The notes below the pieces were generated by a model. That model made no database searches. It saw only the letters and a list, made by a program, of their open reading frames with translations, and was not told the DNA's origin. From Paludicola sp. MB14-C6 (GTDB taxonomy: Bacteria > Bacillota > Clostridia > Oscillospirales > Ruminococcaceae): a stretch of 64,000 nt of DNA. Every line of letters starts with the position of its first letter. Position 1 is the first letter of the stretch. Below, piece by piece: positions 1 through 10,154 of this stretch. Location of the stretch: contig NZ_CP133133.1 of the NCBI RefSeq assembly GCF_030908625.1, positions 62,001-126,000 of the forward strand, written 5' to 3'. The position numbers and the translations under genes are program-made.

Positions 1-1
1 C

Positions 2-304
2 CTTTCGGATAAACTGACTTCTCATTGTTTAATTTGTTCCAATGGATTTCGTGAATGTGCAAAAAATAATGGAGTGACACGTTGCTTTGAATGTGATGCA
101 TTTCCATGCGATAGATTGAATCAATTTTCAACTCAGCATTGGGAAAATGGGATTTGTCATCATGCTGAGGTCATAAATGACTTGGTATATATGAAAGAAA
201 ACAGCGTTGAGAATTGGGTATCTAAAAAAACAAGTGAAAATACTTGTCCGAAATGTGGCCGGTTAGTTTATTGGTATGATAAAAAAAGTCACGTTTGTGA
301 GTAA
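2..304 (+). CDS. DUF3795 family protein, C-terminal part (5' end outside window)
   Basis: The reading frame is open from the first bases of the window to the TAA at 302-304, so the gene starts upstream. The visible part is Cys-rich: CLIC near the start, CFECDAFPCDRL in the middle and a C-terminal CPKCG zinc-knuckle-like pair. The order C-x2-C, then F-P-C-x-x-L-x-x-F is typical of DUF3795, a small family of unknown function thought to bind metal through its cysteines. An internal GTG at 74 could be read as a start, but the family motif continues upstream of it. A strong hairpin follows the stop. Confidence 0.75.
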   Translation, partial: LSDKLTSHCLICSNGFRECAKNNGVTRCFECDAFPCDRLNQFSTQHWENGICHHAEVINDLVYMKENSVENWVSKKTSENTCPKCGRLVYWYDKKSHVCE

Positions 305-324
305 ACGAACTGAATCGTAATTAT

Positions 325-356
325 AAAAGCTTCGATGTTACAATCGAAGCTTTTGT
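325..356 (+). terminator. Intrinsic terminator after the DUF3795 gene
   Basis: A perfect 12-bp stem (325-336 with 343-354) and 6-nt loop, rich in A on the left and T on the right, lies 21 nt after the stop codon. It probably works in both directions, but the lacZ side has its own hairpin. Confidence 0.75.
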
Positions 357-361
357 AATAG

Positions 362-396
362 AAAAAAATCTTCCATCAGCTATACTGATGGAAGAT
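362..396 (-). terminator. Intrinsic terminator of lacZ
   Basis: A perfect 12-bp stem (368-379 with 385-396) and 5-nt loop. Read on the minus strand it is followed by a run of T (complement of the A-run at 362-368), and it sits just after the lacZ stop. Confidence 0.85.
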
Positions 397-408
397 AAAA
401 GAAAGCAT

Positions 409-3402
<2,994 letters not shown>

Positions 3403-3414
3403 TTATTTACTGTA

Positions 3415-3443
3415 ATTATATAGTGGAAAAGCATTAGATTCAA
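3415..3443 (-). promoter_or_regulatory. Promoter of lacZ
   Basis: On the minus strand TTGAAT (3438-3443) and TATAAT (3415-3420) are 17 nt apart, and the -10 box ends about 33 nt upstream of the start codon. This is close to the vegetative sigma-A consensus. Confidence 0.7.
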
Positions 3444-3531
3444 TAACATTTTCATATTTGCAACAATAGTTATAATGAATACAACAAAAACAAAGTAATA
3501 ATAACTAGTGCAAAGATGGAAAATTTGTGGT

Positions 3532-3537
3532 ATACTA
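3532..3537 (+). promoter_or_regulatory. Possible -10 box for the rRNA methyltransferase gene
   Basis: TATACT preceded by a TGn-like extension, about 30 nt upstream of the gene start. The -35 region is weak, so the call is tentative. Confidence 0.35.
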
Positions 3538-3565
3538 AATTATAATTATATTGTGGAGCGTTTAA

Positions 3566-4942
3566 ATGAATATAGTAAAAAATGAATGTTACGAAATAGA
3601 AATAACAAGTGTTACAAGCGAAGGAAATGGTGTTGGTAAAATAGATGGTTTTGCTTTGTTTGTACCGGAAACTGCTATTGGCGATATTGTATTGGTCAAA
3701 GTATTAAAAGTTTTAAAAAGCTATGGGTTTGGAAAAGTTGTAAGTCTGCTCAAACCATCTGCAAATAGAATAAAAGAGGATTGCGCTTGTTATACGCAAT
3801 GCGGCGGGTGTAGTTATCGCCATATATCTTATGATGCAGAATTATCACTTAAAGAAGATTTAGTGGTGAATGCATTTCAACGACTTGGAAATGTTGATGT
3901 CGCTTGCACGAATATTATTGGCAGTGAACGTATCAACTCCTATCGAAATAAGGCACAATATCCAGTTGGAAAAGATAAAGATGGTAATATTATATCAGGC
4001 TTTTATGCTAAAAGAAGCCATAGAATTATAAATTCATCTTTTTGTAAATTACAAGCGGAAGAGTTTGAACAAATAAAAAATACGATTATCGACTTTTTCA
4101 ATAAAAGTAATATTTCCATATATGATGAGCAAAAGCATACAGGGTTAATTCGACATATTTATATTCGCAAGGCAGAGGCTACCAATGAAGTGATGGTGTG
4201 TTTAGTTGCAACTAAGCCCAATATACCCAAAATGGATACATTGATTGATTCGCTTAACAGTAATTTTGCTAATATCAAAAGTGTTATAATAAATGTCAAT
4301 GCTAAGCAGACAAATGTAATTCTTGGGGATCATTGCGTTACAGTTTATGGGACAAGTTATATAACAGATGTTATTTGTGGAATTAAGATTAAAATTTCCC
4401 CTCTTGCTTTTTATCAAGTCAATAAATTGCAAGCCGAAGTGTTATATCAAACTGCAATTAACTATGCAGAGCTTTCAAAAGATGATGTGCTTATCGATTT
4501 GTATTGTGGGACAGGCACAATAGGTTTAATCGCCGCTCATAAAGTGAAACAAGTAATAGGCATTGAAATTATTCCTCAAGCAATTGAGAATGCAAAGGAA
4601 AATGCAAAAATAAATGGTATAGATAATGCAAGATTTATATGTGCGGATGCGAAAAAAGCTACAAAGCAATTGTTGACTGAAGGTGTTGTTCCTGATGTTG
4701 TAATTGTAGATCCACCACGTAAAGGCTTAGACCAAGAGGTTATTGATGCAATTGTACAAATGTGTCCACGAAAGATAGTGATGGTGTCTTGTAATCCGGC
4801 GACTGCGGCACGAGATACAAGTTTACTAGAGCAAAATGGGTATAAAGCCAAAATACTCACACCTGTTGATATGTTTCCGAGAACCACGCACGTTGAAACG
4901 ACAATAATGATGACGCGTTGTGGTTTTGAGAGCAAAAAGTAG
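3566..4942 (+). CDS. rlmD: 23S rRNA (uracil-C5)-methyltransferase, RlmD/RlmCD type
   Basis: 458 residues, normal for the RumA/TrmA family, which transfers a methyl group from SAM to C5 of a uridine in 23S rRNA. N-terminal TRAM-like beta-barrel (about 1-60), then an iron-sulfur-type cluster region with Cys in CACYTQCGGC (about 74-85). The SAM-binding loop is DLYCGTGTIG (about 312-321), and the catalytic Cys lies in VSCNPATAARD (about 412-422). The C-terminus VDMFPRTTHVET is the family's conserved end. Firmicute homologues can modify two positions (RlmCD), so the exact site is not decided. The 3' end and following intergenic DNA recur at 19.3 kb and 39.1 kb, as if this gene end had been an attachment or recombination site. 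Confidence 0.9.
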   Translation: MNIVKNECYEIEITSVTSEGNGVGKIDGFALFVPETAIGDIVLVKVLKVLKSYGFGKVVSLLKPSANRIKEDCACYTQCGGCSYRHISYDAELSLKEDLVVNAFQRLGNVDVACTNIIGSERINSYRNKAQYPVGKDKDGNIISGFYAKRSHRIINSSFCKLQAEEFEQIKNTIIDFFNKSNISIYDEQKHTGLIRHIYIRKAEATNEVMVCLVATKPNIPKMDTLIDSLNSNFANIKSVIINVNAKQTNVILGDHCVTVYGTSYITDVICGIKIKISPLAFYQVNKLQAEVLYQTAINYAELSKDDVLIDLYCGTGTIGLIAAHKVKQVIGIEIIPQAIENAKENAKINGIDNARFICADAKKATKQLLTEGVVPDVVIVDPPRKGLDQEVIDAIVQMCPRKIVMVSCNPATAARDTSLLEQNGYKAKILTPVDMFPRTTHVETTIMMTRCGFESKK

Positions 4943-5100
4943 ACTTTGACCACAACATGTTGTGGCTTTGGAGTGATTTTTGGGCGAAAAAAGAGGCGAA
5001 AATGTCATCTGTTTGAGGCAGAAAATTGAGCAAAAATATAGATGACATAGGGTAATATAAGTAAAATTCAGCGGAGGAGGTATGTAAGATATGATTTTTA
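4862..5100 (+). repeat. rlmD 3'-end/intergenic repeat, copy I
   Basis: The last ~60 bp of rlmD and the following ~150 bp (sharing GACTTTGACCACAACATGTT, GTCATCTGTTTGAGGCAG and ATAGATGACATAGGGT) recur at about 19290-19476 (copy II) and 39088-39312 (copy III). Copies I and III also share the ribosome site and start of the HipA-like gene. Copy II diverges exactly there. Confidence 0.8.
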
Positions 5101-6212
5101 ATGGGTATGTAATGAGTGGAGAAGAAACGGTTGCAGAGGTTAAAAATAATCAAACAATTCCAATTCTAAAAGAAAAAATGCCTTTGTATCTTGCAAACGG
5201 TGGCAATTTTGAACAGTGGCTTGAATCCCGTGCAATTGATAGACACAGACCAAATTCTCGCATTTTAAAGAAAATGTTACATTTAACTGACACCAGCGAT
5301 ATTGCGTCAGTTATCCACTCTCATGCTGCAACAATAACTGATAACTACTGGGTAAAATCAGTAGAAGAAGACTTGCAATATGCTAATATTGAATTTAAAG
5401 AAAATATTTTTGCAGATATATCTTTGACAGGTTCAGTAGACAGCTATAACAAAATTTTCACTAAAGAGCAATTATCAAGCAGAACTCCCGAGCTGACCAA
5501 CATAGGAAGTTACGAAAAATGTTGGAAGTTTGAAAATGGTAGTTGGTATATGTATAAGCAGGGTAGTGCACTAGAGCGTTTCTCCGAAGTTTTTATTGCT
5601 ATACTTTCAAAAAAGCTTGGCTTCCCTACTGCTGAATATTATCCATCAGATAGCTTTATAAAAACAAAAGATTTCACAGAGGGTAAGTATAACTTTGAAC
5701 CTATGGCGGCTCTTGTAGGCGACAACGAAGATTACTCATTTAATTATGATAAGCTAAATGTTATAGATGAAAATTTAGCACACCAGTATTTGGATATTTT
5801 GTTTATGGATACACTTTGTTTCAATATGGACAGGCACACTTATAACTATGGATTGCTGAGAGATAGAGAATTAGGGAATATTATATCTATGGCACCTAAC
5901 TTTGATAATAACATAGCATTAATTTCAAGAGGATATGCAACTGAAGCAAAAAATTCATCTAATCTGTTAATTGAGTTGTTTGGAGAGTTGTTAAAAAACA
6001 AAAACATATTATATGAAATACCTTTTATTAATGAAACTATGGTACAAGAAATTGCAATAAAATCTTTACCTAATGAAAAAATTGACATTGAATATGTTAC
6101 TGATTTTGTAATGGATAGGTACCAAAGAATTGAAAGTCTGGTTCAAAGTTTAGAAATGAATCCAAAAGAAGACTTGGGTATACAATTTAAATATAAAAAA
6201 TATTTATGGTAA
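5091..6212 (+). CDS. HipA-like kinase-fold protein, copy 1
   Basis: 373 residues, soluble. The segment FNMDRHTYNYGLL (about 243-255) matches the HipA/PI-kinase-like catalytic loop (N-x-DRH-x2-N), and APNFDNNIAL (about 267-276) matches the metal-binding DFD-type motif. HipA proteins are Ser/Thr kinases, but this gene has no HipB-like antitoxin and lacks the usual HipA N-terminal domain. It belongs to a shorter HipA-like group often left as hypothetical. The start is set by GGAGGAGG 14 nt upstream. A close paralogue with the same upstream DNA lies at 39311-40417. The function is unknown; protein phosphorylation is an inference from the fold. Confidence 0.65.
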   Translation: MIFNGYVMSGEETVAEVKNNQTIPILKEKMPLYLANGGNFEQWLESRAIDRHRPNSRILKKMLHLTDTSDIASVIHSHAATITDNYWVKSVEEDLQYANIEFKENIFADISLTGSVDSYNKIFTKEQLSSRTPELTNIGSYEKCWKFENGSWYMYKQGSALERFSEVFIAILSKKLGFPTAEYYPSDSFIKTKDFTEGKYNFEPMAALVGDNEDYSFNYDKLNVIDENLAHQYLDILFMDTLCFNMDRHTYNYGLLRDRELGNIISMAPNFDNNIALISRGYATEAKNSSNLLIELFGELLKNKNILYEIPFINETMVQEIAIKSLPNEKIDIEYVTDFVMDRYQRIESLVQSLEMNPKEDLGIQFKYKKYLW

Positions 6213-6258
6213 ATTTATACTATATTTTATAAAAAATTATTATATTATTTAAATAATA

Positions 6259-6287
6259 TTGACTTTCAAAAAGTAATAAAGTAGACT
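6259..6287 (+). promoter_or_regulatory. Promoter of the riboswitch-controlled operon
   Basis: TTGACT (6259-6264) and TAGACT (6282-6287) with a 17-nt spacer, about 25 nt before the start of the cobalamin riboswitch. Confidence 0.55.
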
Positions 6288-6310
6288 AATAACAAATTTA
6301 ATATAATTTT

Positions 6311-6485
6311 GTGAATATTGTACATGTTAATTTAATGTACAGGAAGTTGGGTGAGAATCCCATACAGGAACGCTGCTGTGATAACGGAGCGGTTTTTCAC
6401 GAACAATATAAACATTGTTCAGTCACTGAAAGAAATTTTGGGAAGGCGAAAAACTAGCTATGATGTTTAGTCAGAATACATTTAC
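6311..6485 (+). promoter_or_regulatory. Cobalamin (B12/adenosylcobalamin) riboswitch
   Basis: The core landmarks are in order: AGGAAGTTGGGTGAGAATCC, then CAGGAACGCTGCTGTGATAA, CGGAGC, a stem-loop arm (GAACAATAT with ATTGTTC) and the B12-box-like AGTCACTGAAA followed by TTTTGGGAAGGCG, closing with AGTCAGAATACA. This is the class-II tetrapyrrole riboswitch layout. It lies upstream of a B12-type ABC importer and a CobN chelatase, which fits B12 repression of the operon. Confidence 0.9.
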
Positions 6486-6502
6486 ATAATTAATTTACAC
6501 AC

Positions 6503-6540
6503 CTGTTTTATCCTCGAGCTCAAGATAAACAGTTTATTTT
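6503..6540 (+). terminator. Hairpin of the riboswitch expression platform (candidate)
   Basis: CTGTTTTATC (6503-6512) pairs with GATAAACAG (6524-6532) with one bulge, followed by a T-rich stretch. It lies just after the riboswitch core and could be its regulated terminator. Confidence 0.5.
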
Positions 6541-6597
6541 GTTGCATTTATATATAATAAAATTATGTAAATATAAATGTTGACACACAATTATGGG

Positions 6598-6640
6598 AAA
6601 AATCCGTATTGATCTTTTATGAGTTCAATACGGATTTTTA
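6598..6640 (+). terminator. Strong intrinsic terminator between riboswitch and first gene
   Basis: A perfect 15-bp stem (6598-6612 with 6625-6639), 12-nt loop, right arm ending in a T-run. It lies 32 nt before the first gene, so transcripts must read through it. It is probably part of the B12-controlled attenuation. Confidence 0.8.
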
Positions 6641-6671
6641 TATTTTATTGCAGTTTTAAAGGAGAAAAGAA

Positions 6672-7265
6672 ATGAAAAAACAGAAACTAGTAACTATCGG
6701 TTCAATAGCATTGACTTTGATATTATCATTGTCAGCTTGTGGCACAACAAGAAATGCTGAGACTTCAAAAGGGGTTTCAAGTAAAACAGAAAGCACAATT
6801 TCAAGTGAATCATCAGAAGAAACTTCAAAAGAAACATTTTTAAAAGAAGGAGATATTCTTACTTACACAGATACTAAAAATAGTCCATTTGAAGATTGTG
6901 GATTAAAAATTGAAGTAAAGCAAGGAAAAGATGGGTATGTAAAATTTACAAAAACTGATCTGGAAGGAAAAGCAACTGTTGAATACTATAACTTTGATAA
7001 TGCAACACAAACAATGTTAAAACACTATTATGTTGGAGCTATGGGAACATCATTTTATTATACATATGACCTTAATAAAAATGAATTGATAAAAGTTGAA
7101 GACAAAGACCATAACGATACTACACAAAAAACAAAGGATTCAGGAAGATGGGATAAGGCAGCTAAAACTGTAAGTGATGAAGTAAAATTTTTACAAGATT
7201 ACTTTAAAACTCAATATGAAATTTCAATTTTGGAAGCATGTACAATAGAAAATTTTGGTCAATAA
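6672..7265 (+). CDS. Small lipoprotein, first gene of the B12-riboswitch operon
   Basis: 197 residues with a lipoprotein signal: MKKQK, hydrophobic core and lipobox LSAC with Cys 23. A Ser/Thr/Glu-rich linker (about 24-55) follows, then a globular domain rich in Asp/Lys/Tyr. It was not recognised as any known family. GGAG 6-7 nt before the ATG sets the start. It precedes the ABC importer and shares its control region, so it probably acts outside the membrane in capture of the same substrate (a corrinoid, or metal). That role is inferred from position only. Confidence 0.8.
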   Translation: MKKQKLVTIGSIALTLILSLSACGTTRNAETSKGVSSKTESTISSESSEETSKETFLKEGDILTYTDTKNSPFEDCGLKIEVKQGKDGYVKFTKTDLEGKATVEYYNFDNATQTMLKHYYVGAMGTSFYYTYDLNKNELIKVEDKDHNDTTQKTKDSGRWDKAAKTVSDEVKFLQDYFKTQYEISILEACTIENFGQ

Positions 7266-7293
7266 AATATAAAATGAAGGTTGATTACAAATT

Positions 7294-8373
7294 ATGAAGA
7301 AACTAATTTCAATTGTAATAATAATTGCAACTATATTCTGTTTTTCAGGATGCATCAATTCAAGTGAAAGTGACAATAGCGTAAGTGAAGCTACTCAAAA
7401 AGAGACAAGTAGTGTTGAAAGTAAAGAAGAGAAAAAAGCCGATGATAGGAGATCAGCAATAGAAGTAAAAGGTGATAAATATCCTTTAACAATTAATGAT
7501 TATTTTGATAAAAAAACTGTTTTAAATACAGCTCCTAAGAGGGTAGCAGTATTAGCTGGTTCTCAGTTAAATATTTGGTATGACCTTGGAGGCAAATCAA
7601 TTTGTACATCAGATATTTCAAAAAATTTAAAAATTCTTTCTGGTTGTGAAGAAGAATTTAAAAGTCTTCCAAGTGTAGGGGCAGTATATAAAGTTAATAT
7701 GGAATCTATTATTGCTTTAAAACCTGATTTAATTATAACACAGGTTGGAAGTCAAAATCCTGTTTCAGAAGAATTATCGAAAATGGGCTATCCTGTACTA
7801 AGTGTAAATTTAAGAAGCTATGAAGATGTACTTGATACATATCGTGCTTTTGGCAAAATATTGCAAAACGAAAAGATTGCAAATGAAAAAATTAATGCAA
7901 TTAAAAAACAAAGAGCAGATTTGCTTTCTAAAAAGCCTGAAAAAGATAAATCAGTAGTTGTTTTATATTTAACATCAAAATCACTTTCAGTAAAACTTGA
8001 TAATAGTATTGCAGGTGATGTATGCAAAGGATTAGGACTTAAAAATATATCATCTGATTTACCTCCAGATACAATAGGTTCTGAAAGTACTCCATTAGAT
8101 ATTGAATATATAGTTCAGCAAAATCCTGATTATGTACTTGTTACAAGTATGATATCAAATAATGAAGCGGCTGTTAAAACAATGAATAAGCAATTTGAAG
8201 AAAACCCTGCTTGGAAAGGTGTCAAAGCTGTTCAAGAAGGCAGAGTTGCATATCTTCCTCAAGAATATTTCCTTTATAACGCAGGCCCATATTATTGTGA
8301 AGCTATTGAATATGTAGCAAGAAGTGTATATCCAGACATATATGGAAAGGTTGACAAATGGTATGGAAAATAA
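7294..8373 (+). CDS. ABC importer substrate-binding lipoprotein (BtuF/FepB type)
   Basis: 359 residues. Lipobox FSGC with Cys 20, then a Ser/Glu/Lys-rich linker, then a periplasmic-binding fold of the helical-backbone class III: TAPKRVAVLAGSQLNIWYDLG (about 78-99) and ALKPDLIIT (about 144-152) are typical of siderophore, heme and B12 binding proteins. It would deliver ligand to the permease and ATPase encoded next. The B12 riboswitch upstream favours cobalamin, a corrinoid precursor or cobalt as ligand, but the sequence does not tell them apart. Confidence 0.88.
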   Translation: MKKLISIVIIIATIFCFSGCINSSESDNSVSEATQKETSSVESKEEKKADDRRSAIEVKGDKYPLTINDYFDKKTVLNTAPKRVAVLAGSQLNIWYDLGGKSICTSDISKNLKILSGCEEEFKSLPSVGAVYKVNMESIIALKPDLIITQVGSQNPVSEELSKMGYPVLSVNLRSYEDVLDTYRAFGKILQNEKIANEKINAIKKQRADLLSKKPEKDKSVVVLYLTSKSLSVKLDNSIAGDVCKGLGLKNISSDLPPDTIGSESTPLDIEYIVQQNPDYVLVTSMISNNEAAVKTMNKQFEENPAWKGVKAVQEGRVAYLPQEYFLYNAGPYYCEAIEYVARSVYPDIYGKVDKWYGK

Positions 8374-9358
8374 GGTTGCTTTCAAAGATAAACAATACTA
8401 CAAATGGGTTGTTATTATAATGTTAGCGATTTTATGTGTTATTGCATTTATAGTGGGTAATGTTAAAGGTACTATACCTGTTACAGTTAAACGAATTTTT
8501 GAAGTAATAGTTAATGATGATGGCTCAACTGAGCGAATGATTATTTGGAATATCAGATTGCCACGAATGATTTTGGCGGCATTGGTAGGCATTAATCTTG
8601 CTCTTTCAGGTGCAATATTGCAAGGGGTTATGAATAACCCTCTTGCTGACCCGAGTATTATTGGTATAAGCAGCGGAGCAGGTTTATTTGGTATATTTAT
8701 TCTTGTTGTTCTTCCTCAGCTTCAGGGGTTAGTACCTATCGCTGCTTTTGTTGGAGCAATGTTGGCGGCTACTGTTATCTATCTGCTTTCTTGGAAAGGT
8801 GGTATTCAACCAACAAGAGTTATTCTTGCAGGTGTTGCAGTATCAGCTTTATTTGGTGCAGGAATTTCAGCTACTCTTGTATTTTTCAGTGACAGAGTAC
8901 ATGGAGCACTCACATTTATGAATGGTAGTCTATCTTCTAGAAGTTGGCCTGAGGTTCAAACAATTTTGCCTTACACTATTATAGGTTTAACTTTTGCTGT
9001 ATTATTATCGCAAAAACTTAATATCTTAATTCTTGGTGATGACGTTGCAAGAGGATTAGGTTTAAATGTTGAGGCAACAAGACTTGCATTAACAGCATTG
9101 GCTGCATTATTAGCAGCCAGTGCTGTTAGCGTTGTTGGTTTACTTGGATTTGTTGGATTGATAGTTCCTCACAGTATTAGATTGCTTATAGGAAATAACT
9201 ATAAACACATGATTCCAGCATCTGCGTTGCTTGGTGCAGCACTCGTAATGTTTAGTGATACATTTGCGAGGACGATTTTAAGTCCAACAGAAATTCCGGT
9301 CGGTATTGTAATGGCAGTTTTGGGTGTACCATTCTTTCTATACTTGTTAAGGAGATGA
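8363..9358 (+). CDS. ABC importer permease, FecCD/BtuC family
   Basis: 331 residues with about nine to ten hydrophobic segments. Family marks: RLPRMILAALVGINLALSGAILQGVMNNPLADPSIIGISSGA split across helices 2-3, and GLLGFVGLIVPHSIRLL near the C-terminus, the coupling region for the ATPase. ATG 8363 is chosen, giving an 11-nt overlap with the upstream gene and translational coupling; an upstream start at 8324 or 8342 would add residues not seen in the family. It would form a homodimer channel with the ATPase encoded next. Confidence 0.9.
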   Translation: MENKVAFKDKQYYKWVVIIMLAILCVIAFIVGNVKGTIPVTVKRIFEVIVNDDGSTERMIIWNIRLPRMILAALVGINLALSGAILQGVMNNPLADPSIIGISSGAGLFGIFILVVLPQLQGLVPIAAFVGAMLAATVIYLLSWKGGIQPTRVILAGVAVSALFGAGISATLVFFSDRVHGALTFMNGSLSSRSWPEVQTILPYTIIGLTFAVLLSQKLNILILGDDVARGLGLNVEATRLALTALAALLAASAVSVVGLLGFVGLIVPHSIRLLIGNNYKHMIPASALLGAALVMFSDTFARTILSPTEIPVGIVMAVLGVPFFLYLLRR

Positions 9359-9362
9359 CAAG

Positions 9363-10154
9363 ATGGATAATACAATATTAAAGGCTAAAAGCTTAATTGT
9401 AAGCTATAAAGATAACATGATTTTAGATGATGTAAGCTTTGAAGTTGAGAAAGGAAAGATTTATTCTATTATTGGGCCTAATGGTTGCGGAAAGACAACT
9501 CTTATGAAAACAATAAGCAGAAATTTAAAGCCTAAAAGTGGAAAAGTATTGTTAGACGAGAAGAATATATTTAAAACCAACACTAAGCTTGTTTCGCAAA
9601 AGATGGCAGTTCTATCGCAAAGTAATTCATCTATTAGTGATGTTACAGTTAGAACGCTTGTACAATATGGGCGTTATTCACATAAAAAATGGTGGCAAGG
9701 CAACAATGAAAGCGATACAAAAATCATTGATTGGGCATTAAATAAAACAGGAATGGAAAAGTTTGAAGACAGAAAGGTGAATACTCTTTCTGGAGGAGAA
9801 CGTCAACGTGCATGGATTGCTATGTCAATCGCACAAAAGCCTGAAATATTATTGCTTGACGAACCTACTACATATCTTGACATTTCTCATCAGCTTGAGA
9901 TTATGGAACTTATTAAAAGGCTGAATAAAGAAGAAAGTATCACTATTGTTATGGTGCTTCATGATATTAATCATGCCGCAAGATATTCTGATAATTTAAT
10001 AGTTATAAACAATCATAAAATATTTCAAATTGGCGACCCATGGACAGTTTTGGAAAATAACGTTTTAGATAAAGTTTTTAGGGTAGAGGCAGAAATAAGT
10101 AAAGATAAAGAAAATGGAAAACCTATATTTTACGCTAAAAGGGTGGTGAAGTAA
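9363..10154 (+). CDS. ABC importer ATP-binding protein, FecE/BtuD type
   Basis: 263 residues. Walker A GPNGCGKTT (about 38-46), signature LSGGERQR (about 142-149), Walker B ILLLDEPTTYLD (about 162-173) and the switch His in VLHDINHA are all intact. It starts 4 nt after the permease stop with a good GGAG site inside the permease end, and runs directly into the CobN-like gene. It powers the importer. Confidence 0.92.
   Translation: MDNTILKAKSLIVSYKDNMILDDVSFEVEKGKIYSIIGPNGCGKTTLMKTISRNLKPKSGKVLLDEKNIFKTNTKLVSQKMAVLSQSNSSISDVTVRTLVQYGRYSHKKWWQGNNESDTKIIDWALNKTGMEKFEDRKVNTLSGGERQRAWIAMSIAQKPEILLLDEPTTYLDISHQLEIMELIKRLNKEESITIVMVLHDINHAARYSDNLIVINNHKIFQIGDPWTVLENNVLDKVFRVEAEISKDKENGKPIFYAKRVVK

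Noticed and set aside
4576..5153. Open minus-strand frames opposite the end of rlmD.
   Set aside because: They mirror the coding strand of rlmD, have no ribosome site and match nothing.
6311..6485. tRNA-like or T-box leader upstream of the lipoprotein.
   Set aside because: The ordered motifs fit the cobalamin riboswitch and no specifier loop or T-box sequence is present.
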